From a virus, in the IMG/VR virus record IMGVR_UViG_3300046467_001101, positions 1 to 21,813 of that record: 21,813 nucleotides of DNA; one strand, 5' to 3'. The notes below the pieces were generated by a model that was given only the letters and a program-made list of their open reading frames with translations, had not been told where the DNA came from and did no database searches. Positions 8,317 to 15,793 of the stretch are shown here, piece by piece. The position numbers and the translations under genes are program-made. The stretch's first letter is position 1. Every line of letters starts with the position of its first letter.

Positions 8317-9175
8317 AAAAAAAGTCGATGGTCAGCGGAACCTCCATGTCCGCGGAGTAGCCACATGAACTGCACTCGTATATTTGGGAGAGGTCAACAT
8401 TGGGAGCAACCTCTCCATAAAAAGTTCGAAGAAACTTAGAATCGCGTGCGGGCATTGCGCTAATAAAGCTAGCAATTGTGAACACATCATTGTCTCCATT
8501 AACCGACACGATGAACGACCTAAATTGGTCGGTTAAAGGCGATTCTGCCATTTTCTTTTTGTTCTTCCGTTGGGTTTCCTTAAAGAGCTTCATTTCATCC
8601 GCTCCCGTCAGGAGGCGGCATTCGACCTTAGCCTTTGTCAGTGGAGCTTCTACAATAAAAGTATTGTTGGCAGTCAAAATCGCTCCGTGAGTAGTCACAG
8701 CAGCCTCAACATTTTTCGTTTCGCCGTCGTTCAGGTCGAATGAATAATCCTCCGATTCGTCACACGAAGGACATGTTACTTTGGTGGCATACTCATTTCC
8801 ATACCCCGTAATCCGTGCTGCAATAATGAGGGCGTTTTTATCTCCGACCAACAAGGAGTTGAGATTGATGCTTTTATCAACCAATAGGTTCTCTAGTACT
8901 CTGTCAATTGCTACCCCGGCTTTAATCAAAGAACGAGAGGTAAGAATATCTTCTTCCTTAGCCGTCATGTATTTAATTTCTACCGTCTCTTCATTGTGAA
9001 GAGGGTGACTAGAGTTATAAAACCTTCCTTGGCTGGGAAGTTTTACCATCTCTGTGGGAGTGGCCCACGAAAATCCCCCACCCGCCGCTCCAGTAGCAGC
9101 GGGAGCCGGGGAATTCTCATCCAAGTCTAGAATATCTTCGTCCTCGATGCCGAGGCGTTCTTTATTTCTGCTCAT
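8306..9175 (-). CDS. 26: gp26-like baseplate/tail assembly chaperone (T4_baseplate family)
   Basis: A 289-residue protein resembling T4 gp26-type proteins, which act in hub and tail assembly and occupy the lambda gpG slot between tube and tape measure. An acidic, Ala/Gly-rich N-terminus (1-40) precedes the family-like block KLPSQGRFYNSSHPLH (45-60), IKYMTAKEEDILTSRSLI (67-84) and the helical region LVGDKNALIIAARITGYG (109-126). Two CxxC pairs, C135/C138 (CPSC) and C268/C271 (CSSC), probably bind zinc together. It ends DFFWPK followed by TGA. AAAGG precedes ATG 9175. The last codons contain a T7 run from which a second frame continues. The T4 name rests on pattern recognition rather than alignment. 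Confidence 0.75.
   Translation of the reverse strand: MSRNKERLGIEDEDILDLDENSPAPAATGAAGGGFSWATPTEMVKLPSQGRFYNSSHPLHNEETVEIKYMTAKEEDILTSRSLIKAGVAIDRVLENLLVDKSINLNSLLVGDKNALIIAARITGYGNEYATKVTCPSCDESEDYSFDLNDGETKNVEAAVTTHGAILTANNTFIVEAPLTKAKVECRLLTGADEMKLFKETQRKNKKKMAESPLTDQFRSFIVSVNGDNDVFTIASFISAMPARDSKFLRTFYGEVAPNVDLSQIYECSSCGYSADMEVPLTIDFFWPK
8314..8323 (-). promoter_or_regulatory. Candidate programmed ribosomal frameshift site (T7 run)
   Basis: On the minus strand the end of the gp26-like gene reads GAC TTT TTT TGG CCT AAG TGA. Phe-tRNA on the second TTT can re-pair perfectly after a +1 slip or a -2 slip on the seven T bases. Either event enters the 66-codon frame starting GGC. A -1 slip does not reach that frame. 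The zero-frame stop lies only three codons downstream, so unshifted ribosomes end almost at once. No strong downstream hairpin was obvious by eye. Confidence 0.5.
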
Positions 9176-9206
9176 TCTTCAAAACCTTTCTGTAGAACTA
9201 TTCTTC

Positions 9207-9749
9207 TTAGCCAACGGCTCCCGCAGCATATTGTACCCCAGTGCCGGATGTTTCAAGCTTCGCATAATCAAACGCAATTTCTAAAGTAATTTCCTGCATG
9301 TCGTCAGAGCTATAGTCCAATGCGCCTCCGAAGTCAACACTACTTATCCAGGGATTAGTGAGTGTCCATGTTTCAATTACTTTGCCATCGCCATTAATCT
9401 GAGAAATGCTCACCCCAATAAGTCCCTTTTGGACAGAGTCTTTTTTACTGATGGTGCCGCGCTTATTTTCATCTTCCGGATATTCATATCCCGACTGGAT
9501 AAGGCGCTCAAGCATAGTCTTAGCCATATCCGGGTCATAGGGGTCAACTAGTGTAACGCTAATAGGGTCCCACGTTACACGCCCAGGATACTTAAAAGTA
9601 TGATTCAAGAAAACGTGCTCAATTGTGCTGACCGTTGCTTTCGGCTTGGCGGCTGTTTTAATAACCCAGACCGGGATGTTCCCAATATTAAGAATATACC
9701 GGTATCTACGCTTCGGATCAAGATTGGAGTTATTCCAAAAAAATGCCAT
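9207..9749 (-). CDS. 19: Tail tube protein (gp19-like)
   Basis: A 180-residue protein of the T4 gp19 tube family, which stacks as hexamer rings to form the inner DNA conduit. Family-like features are the start MAFFWNNSNLDPKRRYRYIL, the beta segments IPVWVIKTAAKPKATVSTIE and FKYPGRVTWDPISVTLVDPY, and the closing EITLEIAFDYAKLE. Length is close to T4 gp19 (about 163). AGGAG upstream of ATG 9749 is a strong ribosome-binding site. It follows the sheath gene by 49 bases, and a TATATAATAG element lies in that gap, so it may also have its own late promoter. Confidence 0.93.
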   Translation of the reverse strand: MAFFWNNSNLDPKRRYRYILNIGNIPVWVIKTAAKPKATVSTIEHVFLNHTFKYPGRVTWDPISVTLVDPYDPDMAKTMLERLIQSGYEYPEDENKRGTISKKDSVQKGLIGVSISQINGDGKVIETWTLTNPWISSVDFGGALDYSSDDMQEITLEIAFDYAKLETSGTGVQYAAGAVG

Positions 9750-9771
9750 TTTTATTAGTCTCCTGTTGGTA

Positions 9772-9782
9772 CTATTATATAG
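9772..9782 (-). promoter_or_regulatory. Candidate late promoter element before tail tube gene
   Basis: The sheath-tube gap contains CTATATAATAG on the minus strand, about 22 bases upstream of ATG 9749. Initiation a few bases downstream would leave a short leader that keeps AGGAG. It differs from the T4 late consensus TATAAATA, and no -35 TTGACA is visible. Abundant tube protein would benefit from a dedicated start, but this is inference. Confidence 0.3.
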
Positions 9783-9798
9783 TCAGTCATAACCTTTT

Positions 9799-12700
9799 TT
9801 AATCCTCGAACGATGCCCCGCTGTTAGTCACTACAAAATCAATAGCAAAGAACTCCGCTGCCCGTGTGGGCTTGACGAGAAGCTTTGCATAAATAATATT
9901 CCTATCAATAAGGTCTGGAGTGGTTGTACTCTCATCCAAGATAAGTTTAAAATCTTCCACGCCGAACTGAGATTTCACGTCTGTTAAGATCGGAGTTGCA
10001 CGCTGTTTAAACCGCGTCCAAGTGTCTTGGGTATTCGGAGCGAAAAGAAGTCGCGACGCGATGAAAGAAATTTCCCGCTTGAGATAAATCAACAAGCGGC
10101 GTACATTAATACGATCCAAGGCTGATGCGGTCTGTTGGAGAGTTTTTTGCCCAAAGATTACAATGCCTTCCGCAGGGAATTTAGCGATGGGGTTAATGTT
10201 TGCCCCATAGAGAGAATCTCGATCATCAGATGTGAGGCGCTTCGATGTATCTAGCACCGGCACGCCGCCGCCGCCTTCCGACAAACCTCCGCGCGCAAAG
10301 CCGGCGGGAGCATACCATGGAGCCGCTATTTTATCAGTATGGGATAAGGCTCCCAAAGCGACAACGGAAGGTGGAGACCACAAACTTCGTCCAGAGATGC
10401 TATCATTTATCAAGACCCATGGGTAGTACGTCGCCCCGTAGCTGGTATTAATATTACGATCTTTTATCGCATCCACAGCCTGCTTAACAGTAAAGCTATT
10501 GCGGCTTTGAGCCGACTCAGCGTTTTCTGTGTCGGGAGTATACACATTCTTAATATCAATAATCGCTAGTGCATCACCCCGATCTTCTGCCATGTCGAGA
10601 AGATAATTGGTCACCACATTTTGTGTCTGCCCTGGAATCGTCACCGCGTTCATCTGAACTACCTCGGCGTCGCTTACCACGTTAATCGCTTTCTTGAGTG
10701 AAAAGAGCGGATAAGACAATTCTTGATTTGTCGCAGCGTCAAACGTAGTAGATAGGCGGAAAGGATCTCTCTCGGCTATGTCAAAGCCGTCCGATCCGCC
10801 ATGTAACAACGTCGTAAACTGATCATATCCCGCTGCCAAGGTTCCAGTGTAGCTGAACTTCGCCGACAAGCTCGTCCCAGCAACACGGTTCCCCCCTCCA
10901 TATGCGCCTGTAATAGCGACATTGGCGCTGTTAAGACTACCCGACACATCGTCCAGTGAGAATACCCACGCAGTTTGTATGGCGTCTGACAGACCCAAGC
11001 TCTGAGAGGCGGCACTCACAAGATCGTGAGTAACTGCGTCCGGAGTTGTCTGGAATCCTTTAGCCGGGGAGCGCAAAACATCGACTATCTGTGCTGCCAT
11101 CTGAGGATTAGTGGCAGTTTGTCCGGTCCAGGCTCCCCAATACACTTGGCTGTTGCCACGGGGGCGACCCCAGATGCTCTGCTTCCGAAGCGGAACACTG
11201 GGCCACTGGATAGAACCACTGAACCGATAACTCACGCTGGATGCCCATGAGGGAACATTGCCCAGCGATAGTTTAGCCTCGCTTCCGGGGTAATCTGGGG
11301 CATCGGATGGGTTCGTGTGACCACCAATGTCGCCATATTCTGATTGACCGCCGCCTTCTGTCATTGATGCGGCGATGCCTTGAGCTATTCCAGCTTCGCC
11401 GGCTTGCGGCTTCATCAGAGGTAGCGTATTTGCGGCAGCGATGCCGTAATACACAGATCCCGATGCCCAGGTTACGTTTCGGTATTGGGGCGGTCCCCAC
11501 ATGCCAAACGGCAGCAGGCGCGTATCTGTGCCACCTCGGTCCACAGTCTCATCCATCTCTACACGAATAAAGCGCGAGTTGTTCTCATACTGTCCATATT
11601 CCCGATTGTCTTCCAAGTCGGAATCATAGACTAAAAATCTGTCCCCTACAACTTGTGCAATGTAGTTGGCGGAAGCAGGGTTTAAATTCAGGCTATCAAA
11701 ACGTTCCAATATCACAGGAGCGCCGTCCGTGTCCGATAATTTTCGGACAAGAAGGGAAAAGGTTCCATATTGCTCAAAGTCTCCTCGGGGAGCCTTAATA
11801 TTGGTAATAGAGATTTTAACTTCTTCCTGAGTGGATGATCCCGCTGTGCGGGAGACTACGCGGAACAACCTTTGCATATCCTTCGACGCGTAGGAAGCGG
11901 CTACCCCCAAATCCTGAGAAATAAACCACCCGGTAGTTCCGATGGTCGAACTGTATTGCCTATCGCTTCCCTGTTCCGCGGAACCACGTTGGTTCTGAAG
12001 AGGAATGATAGTGGCGAAAGCGCTCGTAGCAATAGAAGCCCCCAAGAGACCAATACTGGAATCTCCAGAGGCTAACAAAGATCGCTCATATGATTCGCCT
12101 AGCCAGTAATTACCGCCCTGAGCAGCGCTTCTGGCTGCGGCGGTGGTAATATCGCTATTGGTAATGGTAGGATTAGTATTTAATACATTACGAATAAAAT
12201 TAGGCTGCGCTGGGTCAAGGCTTACTTTTACCTTTTTAATGTTCGCAGCGGTGCCATCCGAAGTAAATCCTAGAGTCACTTCACGGTTAGTGATCTTATA
12301 CATTTCACATGCGGACCCAGTGGCAGCACCATCTGTACGAGTTCCGTCGATAATGACGCGTCCACCCGGACAATACATCACTGCTGCCAGGGATCCAGTA
12401 AAGGTGGTGCCGACATCCATGGCACCACTCGGCCACACGACCAAGCCCCACGCTCCACCGTCTGCTGGGGTTACGTTGGCTGTTCCTGCTTTCCAGCCGG
12501 CAAAGCCCGCCGATGATGCATCTTGGTCTTGGTCGCCCAGTAGACGAACAAAGGTTAAGGGACTACTATTTCTCAGCCACGCTTGAGCCGCAAATGGTCC
12601 GTAGGTAGGGGCGCTATTGTTTCCCTCACGCCAGTAGTCTCCGGGCTCAGGTCCTGCAATAGGATCACCAAAGGTGTTCACAAAGTCAGAAAAAGATGAA

Positions 12701-12855
12701 ACTTTCACGGGAATCATTCCCGGTCCTTTGCGTGCTGTTCCAATTACCACGGGGCCCACAGAAGAAGGGGTGTCCGGTAGCTGGGAGTTATCGATCTCAT
12801 CAATGAATACCCCAGGTGAGATAAACTTGAACTTTCTTGAAGAATTATCCGCCAT
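9799..12855 (-). CDS. 18: Tail sheath protein (gp18-like), unusually long
   Basis: A 1018-residue contractile sheath subunit. The N-terminus has the sheath signature FISPGVFIDEIDNSQLPDTP, then GPVVIGTARKGPG (about 10-45). The C-terminus has the conserved polymerisation domain: INVRRLLIYLKREISFIASR, then FAPNTQDTWTRFKQRA, then LVKPTRAAEFFAIDFVV. T4 gp18 is 659 residues, so roughly 360 extra residues are present, mostly in the Gly/Ser/Thr-rich middle (about 100-800). These presumably form surface domains on the sheath exterior. AGGAG is well placed before ATG 12855. The gene follows the gp15-like gene by about 100 bases and precedes the tube gene. Confidence 0.95.
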   Translation of the reverse strand: MADNSSRKFKFISPGVFIDEIDNSQLPDTPSSVGPVVIGTARKGPGMIPVKVSSFSDFVNTFGDPIAGPEPGDYWREGNNSAPTYGPFAAQAWLRNSSPLTFVRLLGDQDQDASSAGFAGWKAGTANVTPADGGAWGLVVWPSGAMDVGTTFTGSLAAVMYCPGGRVIIDGTRTDGAATGSACEMYKITNREVTLGFTSDGTAANIKKVKVSLDPAQPNFIRNVLNTNPTITNSDITTAAARSAAQGGNYWLGESYERSLLASGDSSIGLLGASIATSAFATIIPLQNQRGSAEQGSDRQYSSTIGTTGWFISQDLGVAASYASKDMQRLFRVVSRTAGSSTQEEVKISITNIKAPRGDFEQYGTFSLLVRKLSDTDGAPVILERFDSLNLNPASANYIAQVVGDRFLVYDSDLEDNREYGQYENNSRFIRVEMDETVDRGGTDTRLLPFGMWGPPQYRNVTWASGSVYYGIAAANTLPLMKPQAGEAGIAQGIAASMTEGGGQSEYGDIGGHTNPSDAPDYPGSEAKLSLGNVPSWASSVSYRFSGSIQWPSVPLRKQSIWGRPRGNSQVYWGAWTGQTATNPQMAAQIVDVLRSPAKGFQTTPDAVTHDLVSAASQSLGLSDAIQTAWVFSLDDVSGSLNSANVAITGAYGGGNRVAGTSLSAKFSYTGTLAAGYDQFTTLLHGGSDGFDIAERDPFRLSTTFDAATNQELSYPLFSLKKAINVVSDAEVVQMNAVTIPGQTQNVVTNYLLDMAEDRGDALAIIDIKNVYTPDTENAESAQSRNSFTVKQAVDAIKDRNINTSYGATYYPWVLINDSISGRSLWSPPSVVALGALSHTDKIAAPWYAPAGFARGGLSEGGGGVPVLDTSKRLTSDDRDSLYGANINPIAKFPAEGIVIFGQKTLQQTASALDRINVRRLLIYLKREISFIASRLLFAPNTQDTWTRFKQRATPILTDVKSQFGVEDFKLILDESTTTPDLIDRNIIYAKLLVKPTRAAEFFAIDFVVTNSGASFED

Positions 12856-12881
12856 TTTAAACTTATTCTCCTCTAAAAATG

Positions 12882-12893
12882 CCTATATTAATT
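12882..12893 (-). promoter_or_regulatory. Candidate late promoter element before sheath gene
   Basis: The 103-base gap before the sheath contains AATTAATATAGG on the minus strand, about 26 bases before ATG 12855. It is AT-rich and placed like the element before the tube gene, leaving a leader that contains AGAGGAG. Similarity to the other gaps is loose, so this is a weak call. Confidence 0.2.
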
Positions 12894-12958
12894 TCAGTTG
12901 TGTAGGGCGATACACTAATAATAAATAGTAAGACAAACCTCGAAACTCCCTCCTCTTA

Positions 12959-13858
12959 TTAGGGTCGATATTTTTCTTTTTTCCCGAAGTGAAAATCGGG
13001 AATGTCGCCAACGACGCTGCGCTCTCTTCCTATAGTAACTTTTACGGCAGATTCACGTTTTACGACGACCGGGGTTTCTTGATTTGTTTCGGCTGCCACA
13101 AGGTAGCCCAAGACCTTAATTGTGATGTTGGTTTTAAAAATTCGTTCTGCTACATCTAGCCCCGCCATATTGCTGTCTAGCGCAAAATCAGGCTCCATAA
13201 AGGCTTCATACTTATTGCCTTCATGAGTCACAGTAAACACGCTAGGGGTGCTACTCCGCGTCGCAAAAGGAGCCACCACTTCATTCATTTGTTGTTGGTA
13301 ATTACACACAATTCCAATGGTATAATTCACCTCTACAAAGGTGGGCATCGGAATCAGCAATGTCTCGTACACAATGTCTTCATTGTTGCCCGGAAAAGTT
13401 TGGAAATTTTTATCCGTCTTGGTGGCCGATTTTCTGATGGAATTGGCGTTGGCGAAGTTCTTGGTTTTATCTTGCTGGACTTGGCGGGCTATTTCGATGG
13501 ACCCCCCTTTCATATAGTAATCGTAATAAGGAGGAACATATACCCCATAACGTCCTTTGTTTTGAGGATTGCGATTAACGGAGGTACGCAGAATAGAGAT
13601 AAGGGGGTATTCTAAAGTTCTTCCGCCGCTCTTGTTCGGGCTACCTGACCGTATATCGCGCTCATTTTTAATCTGATAGGCTCGCTCGGGGACCGAAAAA
13701 ATAACAGGCACCTTCCGAAATCCTGTATTTTTAGTAGCAAAGATATTTAGCTCGTCATTGATGTAGTTATATATCGCATAGTCAATATCTTCCATCGTGG
13801 ATGGAGAGAGTGGATACGAGGCATTTAGCTGGGTGTTTACTATAGAATTACTTGGCAT
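12959..13858 (-). CDS. 15: Tail sheath terminator/completion protein (gp15-like)
   Basis: A 299-residue protein matching the pattern of T4 gp15, which caps the last sheath and tube rings and binds the neck. Recognisable segments are VPVIFSVPERAYQIKN (about 48-63), LEYPLISILRTSVNRNP, and a central beta block VYETLLIPMPTFVEVNYTIG followed by a helix QQQMNEVVAPF. KTNITIKVLGYLV follows nearer the C-terminus. T4 gp15 is about 272 residues. ATG 13858 lies inside the upstream gene (11-base overlap). The only Shine-Dalgarno-like sequence, AGGGACGG, is rather far away, so translation may be coupled to the upstream gene. The neighbours gp14-like and gp18 support the call. Confidence 0.75.
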   Translation of the reverse strand: MPSNSIVNTQLNASYPLSPSTMEDIDYAIYNYINDELNIFATKNTGFRKVPVIFSVPERAYQIKNERDIRSGSPNKSGGRTLEYPLISILRTSVNRNPQNKGRYGVYVPPYYDYYMKGGSIEIARQVQQDKTKNFANANSIRKSATKTDKNFQTFPGNNEDIVYETLLIPMPTFVEVNYTIGIVCNYQQQMNEVVAPFATRSSTPSVFTVTHEGNKYEAFMEPDFALDSNMAGLDVAERIFKTNITIKVLGYLVAAETNQETPVVVKRESAVKVTIGRERSVVGDIPDFHFGKKEKYRP

Positions 13859-14369
13859 TAAAGAGTCCGTCCCTGGCTTGCTTGCAGACGGCGCTCACTT
13901 CTAGAGAAGTGCCGTCTGCGAAATCGCTGTCCTGTCCAAATAAATACCGAGGCTCAGATACGTCCACTATCTCAAAATACATCTGGTCGTATTGTACAAA
14001 ATCTCCGAGCCGTACAAAAAGATTTTGGTCAGCCGTTACCCTCCGCTTATGAAAGTGAATGGTGATGTTGTAGAGATTATCAAACCCGTATTGTGCTTGT
14101 GTTCGATCTGAACCATTAAATTCTACCAAGGCATAAACCCGCACTGGCGGTAAGAAAGTTTTTTTCAGCGCTTCGCCGTATAGAGGATGATAGTTTGTCT
14201 TTTCCATATCAAGAGATAAATACAAAAGTGGTTGTCCAATAATTCGTTCAATGATCTCATCATTGATTTGTTTAACAAAATTTCTTTCTGCCTGCCCAAC
14301 AAATAGAGGAGGAGGAGGAGAGGATGGCTGGGACCACTTGTTGGCGTTAGGACCTTGTTTCCACGTCAT
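13848..14369 (-). CDS. 14: Neck protein (gp14-like head closure)
   Basis: A 173-residue protein with an N-terminal Pro-rich stretch (SSPPPPLF, about 16-23), a helix FVKQINDEIIERIIGQP, and a C-terminal beta domain YNITIHFHKRRVTADQN, RLGDFVQYDQMYFEIVDVSE, then PRYLFGQ. This C-terminal pattern is like T4 gp14 proteins, which with gp13 form the head-tail neck. T4 gp14 is longer (about 256), so the protein may be reduced. GTGGGA before ATG 14369 is a modest ribosome-binding site. A striking inverted repeat is embedded near the 3' end of the gene. Confidence 0.65.
   Translation of the reverse strand: MTWKQGPNANKWSQPSSPPPPLFVGQAERNFVKQINDEIIERIIGQPLLYLSLDMEKTNYHPLYGEALKKTFLPPVRVYALVEFNGSDRTQAQYGFDNLYNITIHFHKRRVTADQNLFVRLGDFVQYDQMYFEIVDVSEPRYLFGQDSDFADGTSLEVSAVCKQARDGLFNAK
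13884..13919 (-). repeat. Strong inverted repeat/hairpin inside the 3' end of the gp14-like gene
   Basis: Arms GCAGACGG (13884-13891) and CCGTCTGC (13912-13919) pair perfectly. Inside them CACTTC (13896-13901) and GAAGTG (13906-13911) pair around the loop TAGA, leaving a four-base bulge at 13892-13895. The RNA on the coding strand would form a 14-bp hairpin about 25-60 bases before the next gene's ATG (13858). No U tract follows, so it is not a standard terminator. Confidence 0.7.
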
Positions 14370-14373
14370 TTAT

Positions 14374-15663
14374 TTATCCCACATATATGCCTTGAGGTAT
14401 CTTGGCTAAAACCTCTTGCACACTGGCTTGGAGCGCTTGGTCGCCTTCCGCTAATTTTCCGTATACTAGCTCGTCAAACACCGCTTTAAGTTCCTCGCGA
14501 AGCGAAGTTTGCTCTTCTTTCGCTTCCGATACTAAGGCTGGCCCATTCAGAGTCACATCATTGCCCGGTATAGGAATCGTAGACAGTTTAGATCTTACCT
14601 GCCCTAATGTTTCTTTTGCCAAGGAAAGAGCGAATCGGCGAATCCACTGCTTTCCAATGCTGTTAATATTTGCGTAGGGCACGTTGGGGAACGGTAGCGT
14701 ATTAATATTATTCACTCCATCTGCCCCGTATTTTCTATCTCCCTGTTCGTCAAATGCATCCTCGGATACTCTAAAGTCTACCCAAAACTTATCGGGAAAA
14801 CTCCCGTTAGGCGTCGGAAAGATCCTCAACTTATTATCATTGATCCGGAAGGAGCTATGAGAAGCGCGTACATGCATATCCTCTTTGAAGGCATATGCTT
14901 GCAAAACATTTTGCCAAGCCGGTACTAATTGGAAGGTGCTGTCATCCGCATACATCCCGTAAGTAGATAAGTTCCCTACCGTCCCGATGGCAAATCCTCC
15001 GAAAAAATTCCACATGGTATTGGAAGTTCTATAATATACGCGCTGAATACTGATGGCGTTGGTTCCTACTTTCCCAAAATAAGGAAGGGCATTGGGATTT
15101 CCAGGGGCGATGGATGCCGTGTAAATAATGGCCTGTAAATCATAATCTTGCTGGTCCCGCACGGGGGTAAAAGAAGCCGAGTAAATAGCTTGCGTTGCTC
15201 CTATTCCAGCGTGTAAACTGGCTCCCTTGGCAACATGAGTAGCATAACCAAGCTGAAAGCGGGGGAATTTTAAATTGGGTTTAACATCGGTACCACCATT
15301 GGTATAGGTAAGGAACTCCCCATCTTGATTAAAGGATCCCGTAGTATTGGCCAGCATATCCGACAGAACATTTTTAGCCTGGTGGGTGTTCACCAGATAC
15401 GAATATTCCAGGCACGCTTCTTCATAGGAGTTGTAGACGTTGTTAGGAGTTATTTCGAGATCAAGGACGTTGCCACCTAGTTTATTATACACATAGGCTA
15501 CTTGGTCCACGGCTCCCGAAATAAATGACCGAACGCCAGCACTGGTCAGTCCGGCGTCGGTATAAATTCCATAGGCTAAAGAGTCCACCACATAGGTAAG
15601 AGTGCCCGTAGCGGGCAGCACCACAGAACTTACGGTACTTTTTGGTTGTAAATTAGTTGGCAT
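14374..15663 (-). CDS. 13: Neck protein (gp13-like head completion/connector)
   Basis: A 429-residue protein, longer than T4 gp13 (about 309). The best signature is near the C-terminus: WIRRFALSLAKETLGQVRSK, then the strand PIPGNDVTLNGPALVSEAKE, then the helix EEQTSLREELKAVFDEL. This resembles the connector region of gp13 family members. The N-terminus carries an acidic helical region with YEEACLEYSYLVNTHQAKN. Its middle (about 110-270) is rich in Gly, Ser, Tyr and aromatic residues and probably beta. GAGGTAG precedes ATG 15663. It is the first gene after the terminator that closes the head region, so it needs its own promoter or read-through. Confidence 0.75.
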   Translation of the reverse strand: MPTNLQPKSTVSSVVLPATGTLTYVVDSLAYGIYTDAGLTSAGVRSFISGAVDQVAYVYNKLGGNVLDLEITPNNVYNSYEEACLEYSYLVNTHQAKNVLSDMLANTTGSFNQDGEFLTYTNGGTDVKPNLKFPRFQLGYATHVAKGASLHAGIGATQAIYSASFTPVRDQQDYDLQAIIYTASIAPGNPNALPYFGKVGTNAISIQRVYYRTSNTMWNFFGGFAIGTVGNLSTYGMYADDSTFQLVPAWQNVLQAYAFKEDMHVRASHSSFRINDNKLRIFPTPNGSFPDKFWVDFRVSEDAFDEQGDRKYGADGVNNINTLPFPNVPYANINSIGKQWIRRFALSLAKETLGQVRSKLSTIPIPGNDVTLNGPALVSEAKEEQTSLREELKAVFDELVYGKLAEGDQALQASVQEVLAKIPQGIYVG

Positions 15664-15687
15664 AAAAGGGCTACCTCAATTATAGAT

Positions 15688-15699
15688 CTTATTAATTAG
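15688..15699 (-). promoter_or_regulatory. Candidate promoter element between terminator and gp13-like gene
   Basis: Between the terminator and ATG 15663 the minus strand contains CTAATTAATAAG and, a few bases on, TATAAT. The TATAAT is too near the ATG to leave a leader with the GAGG site, so the upstream AT-rich element is the better candidate. Some promoter is expected after a terminator, but no clean -35 sequence is visible. Confidence 0.25.
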
Positions 15700-15720
15700 T
15701 TTTCTAGTGCGAGACTTTAC

Positions 15721-15757
15721 AAAAAATAAAAGAAAACCCCGTCACAAGGACGAGGTT
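15721..15757 (-). terminator. Rho-independent terminator after the major capsid gene
   Basis: On the minus strand AACCTCGTC and GACGGGGTT pair over nine positions (one G-T) around the loop CTTGT, followed directly by TTCTTTTATTTTTT. It lies 37 bases after the capsid stop. It should end or attenuate head-region transcripts before the neck genes. Confidence 0.88.
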
Positions 15758-15793
15758 CTCTTCGGTTTATTCACCGGGAATGATTTTAATTAA

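Noticed and set aside
12143-12586. A 147-codon plus-strand frame opposite the sheath gene
   Set aside because: It is antisense to conserved sheath coding sequence with no family pattern.
15675-15685. Perfect TATAAT hexamer as a sigma70-type -10 box before the gp13-like gene
   Set aside because: Initiation from it would leave a leader lacking the GAGG ribosome-binding site, and no -35 sequence is correctly spaced.
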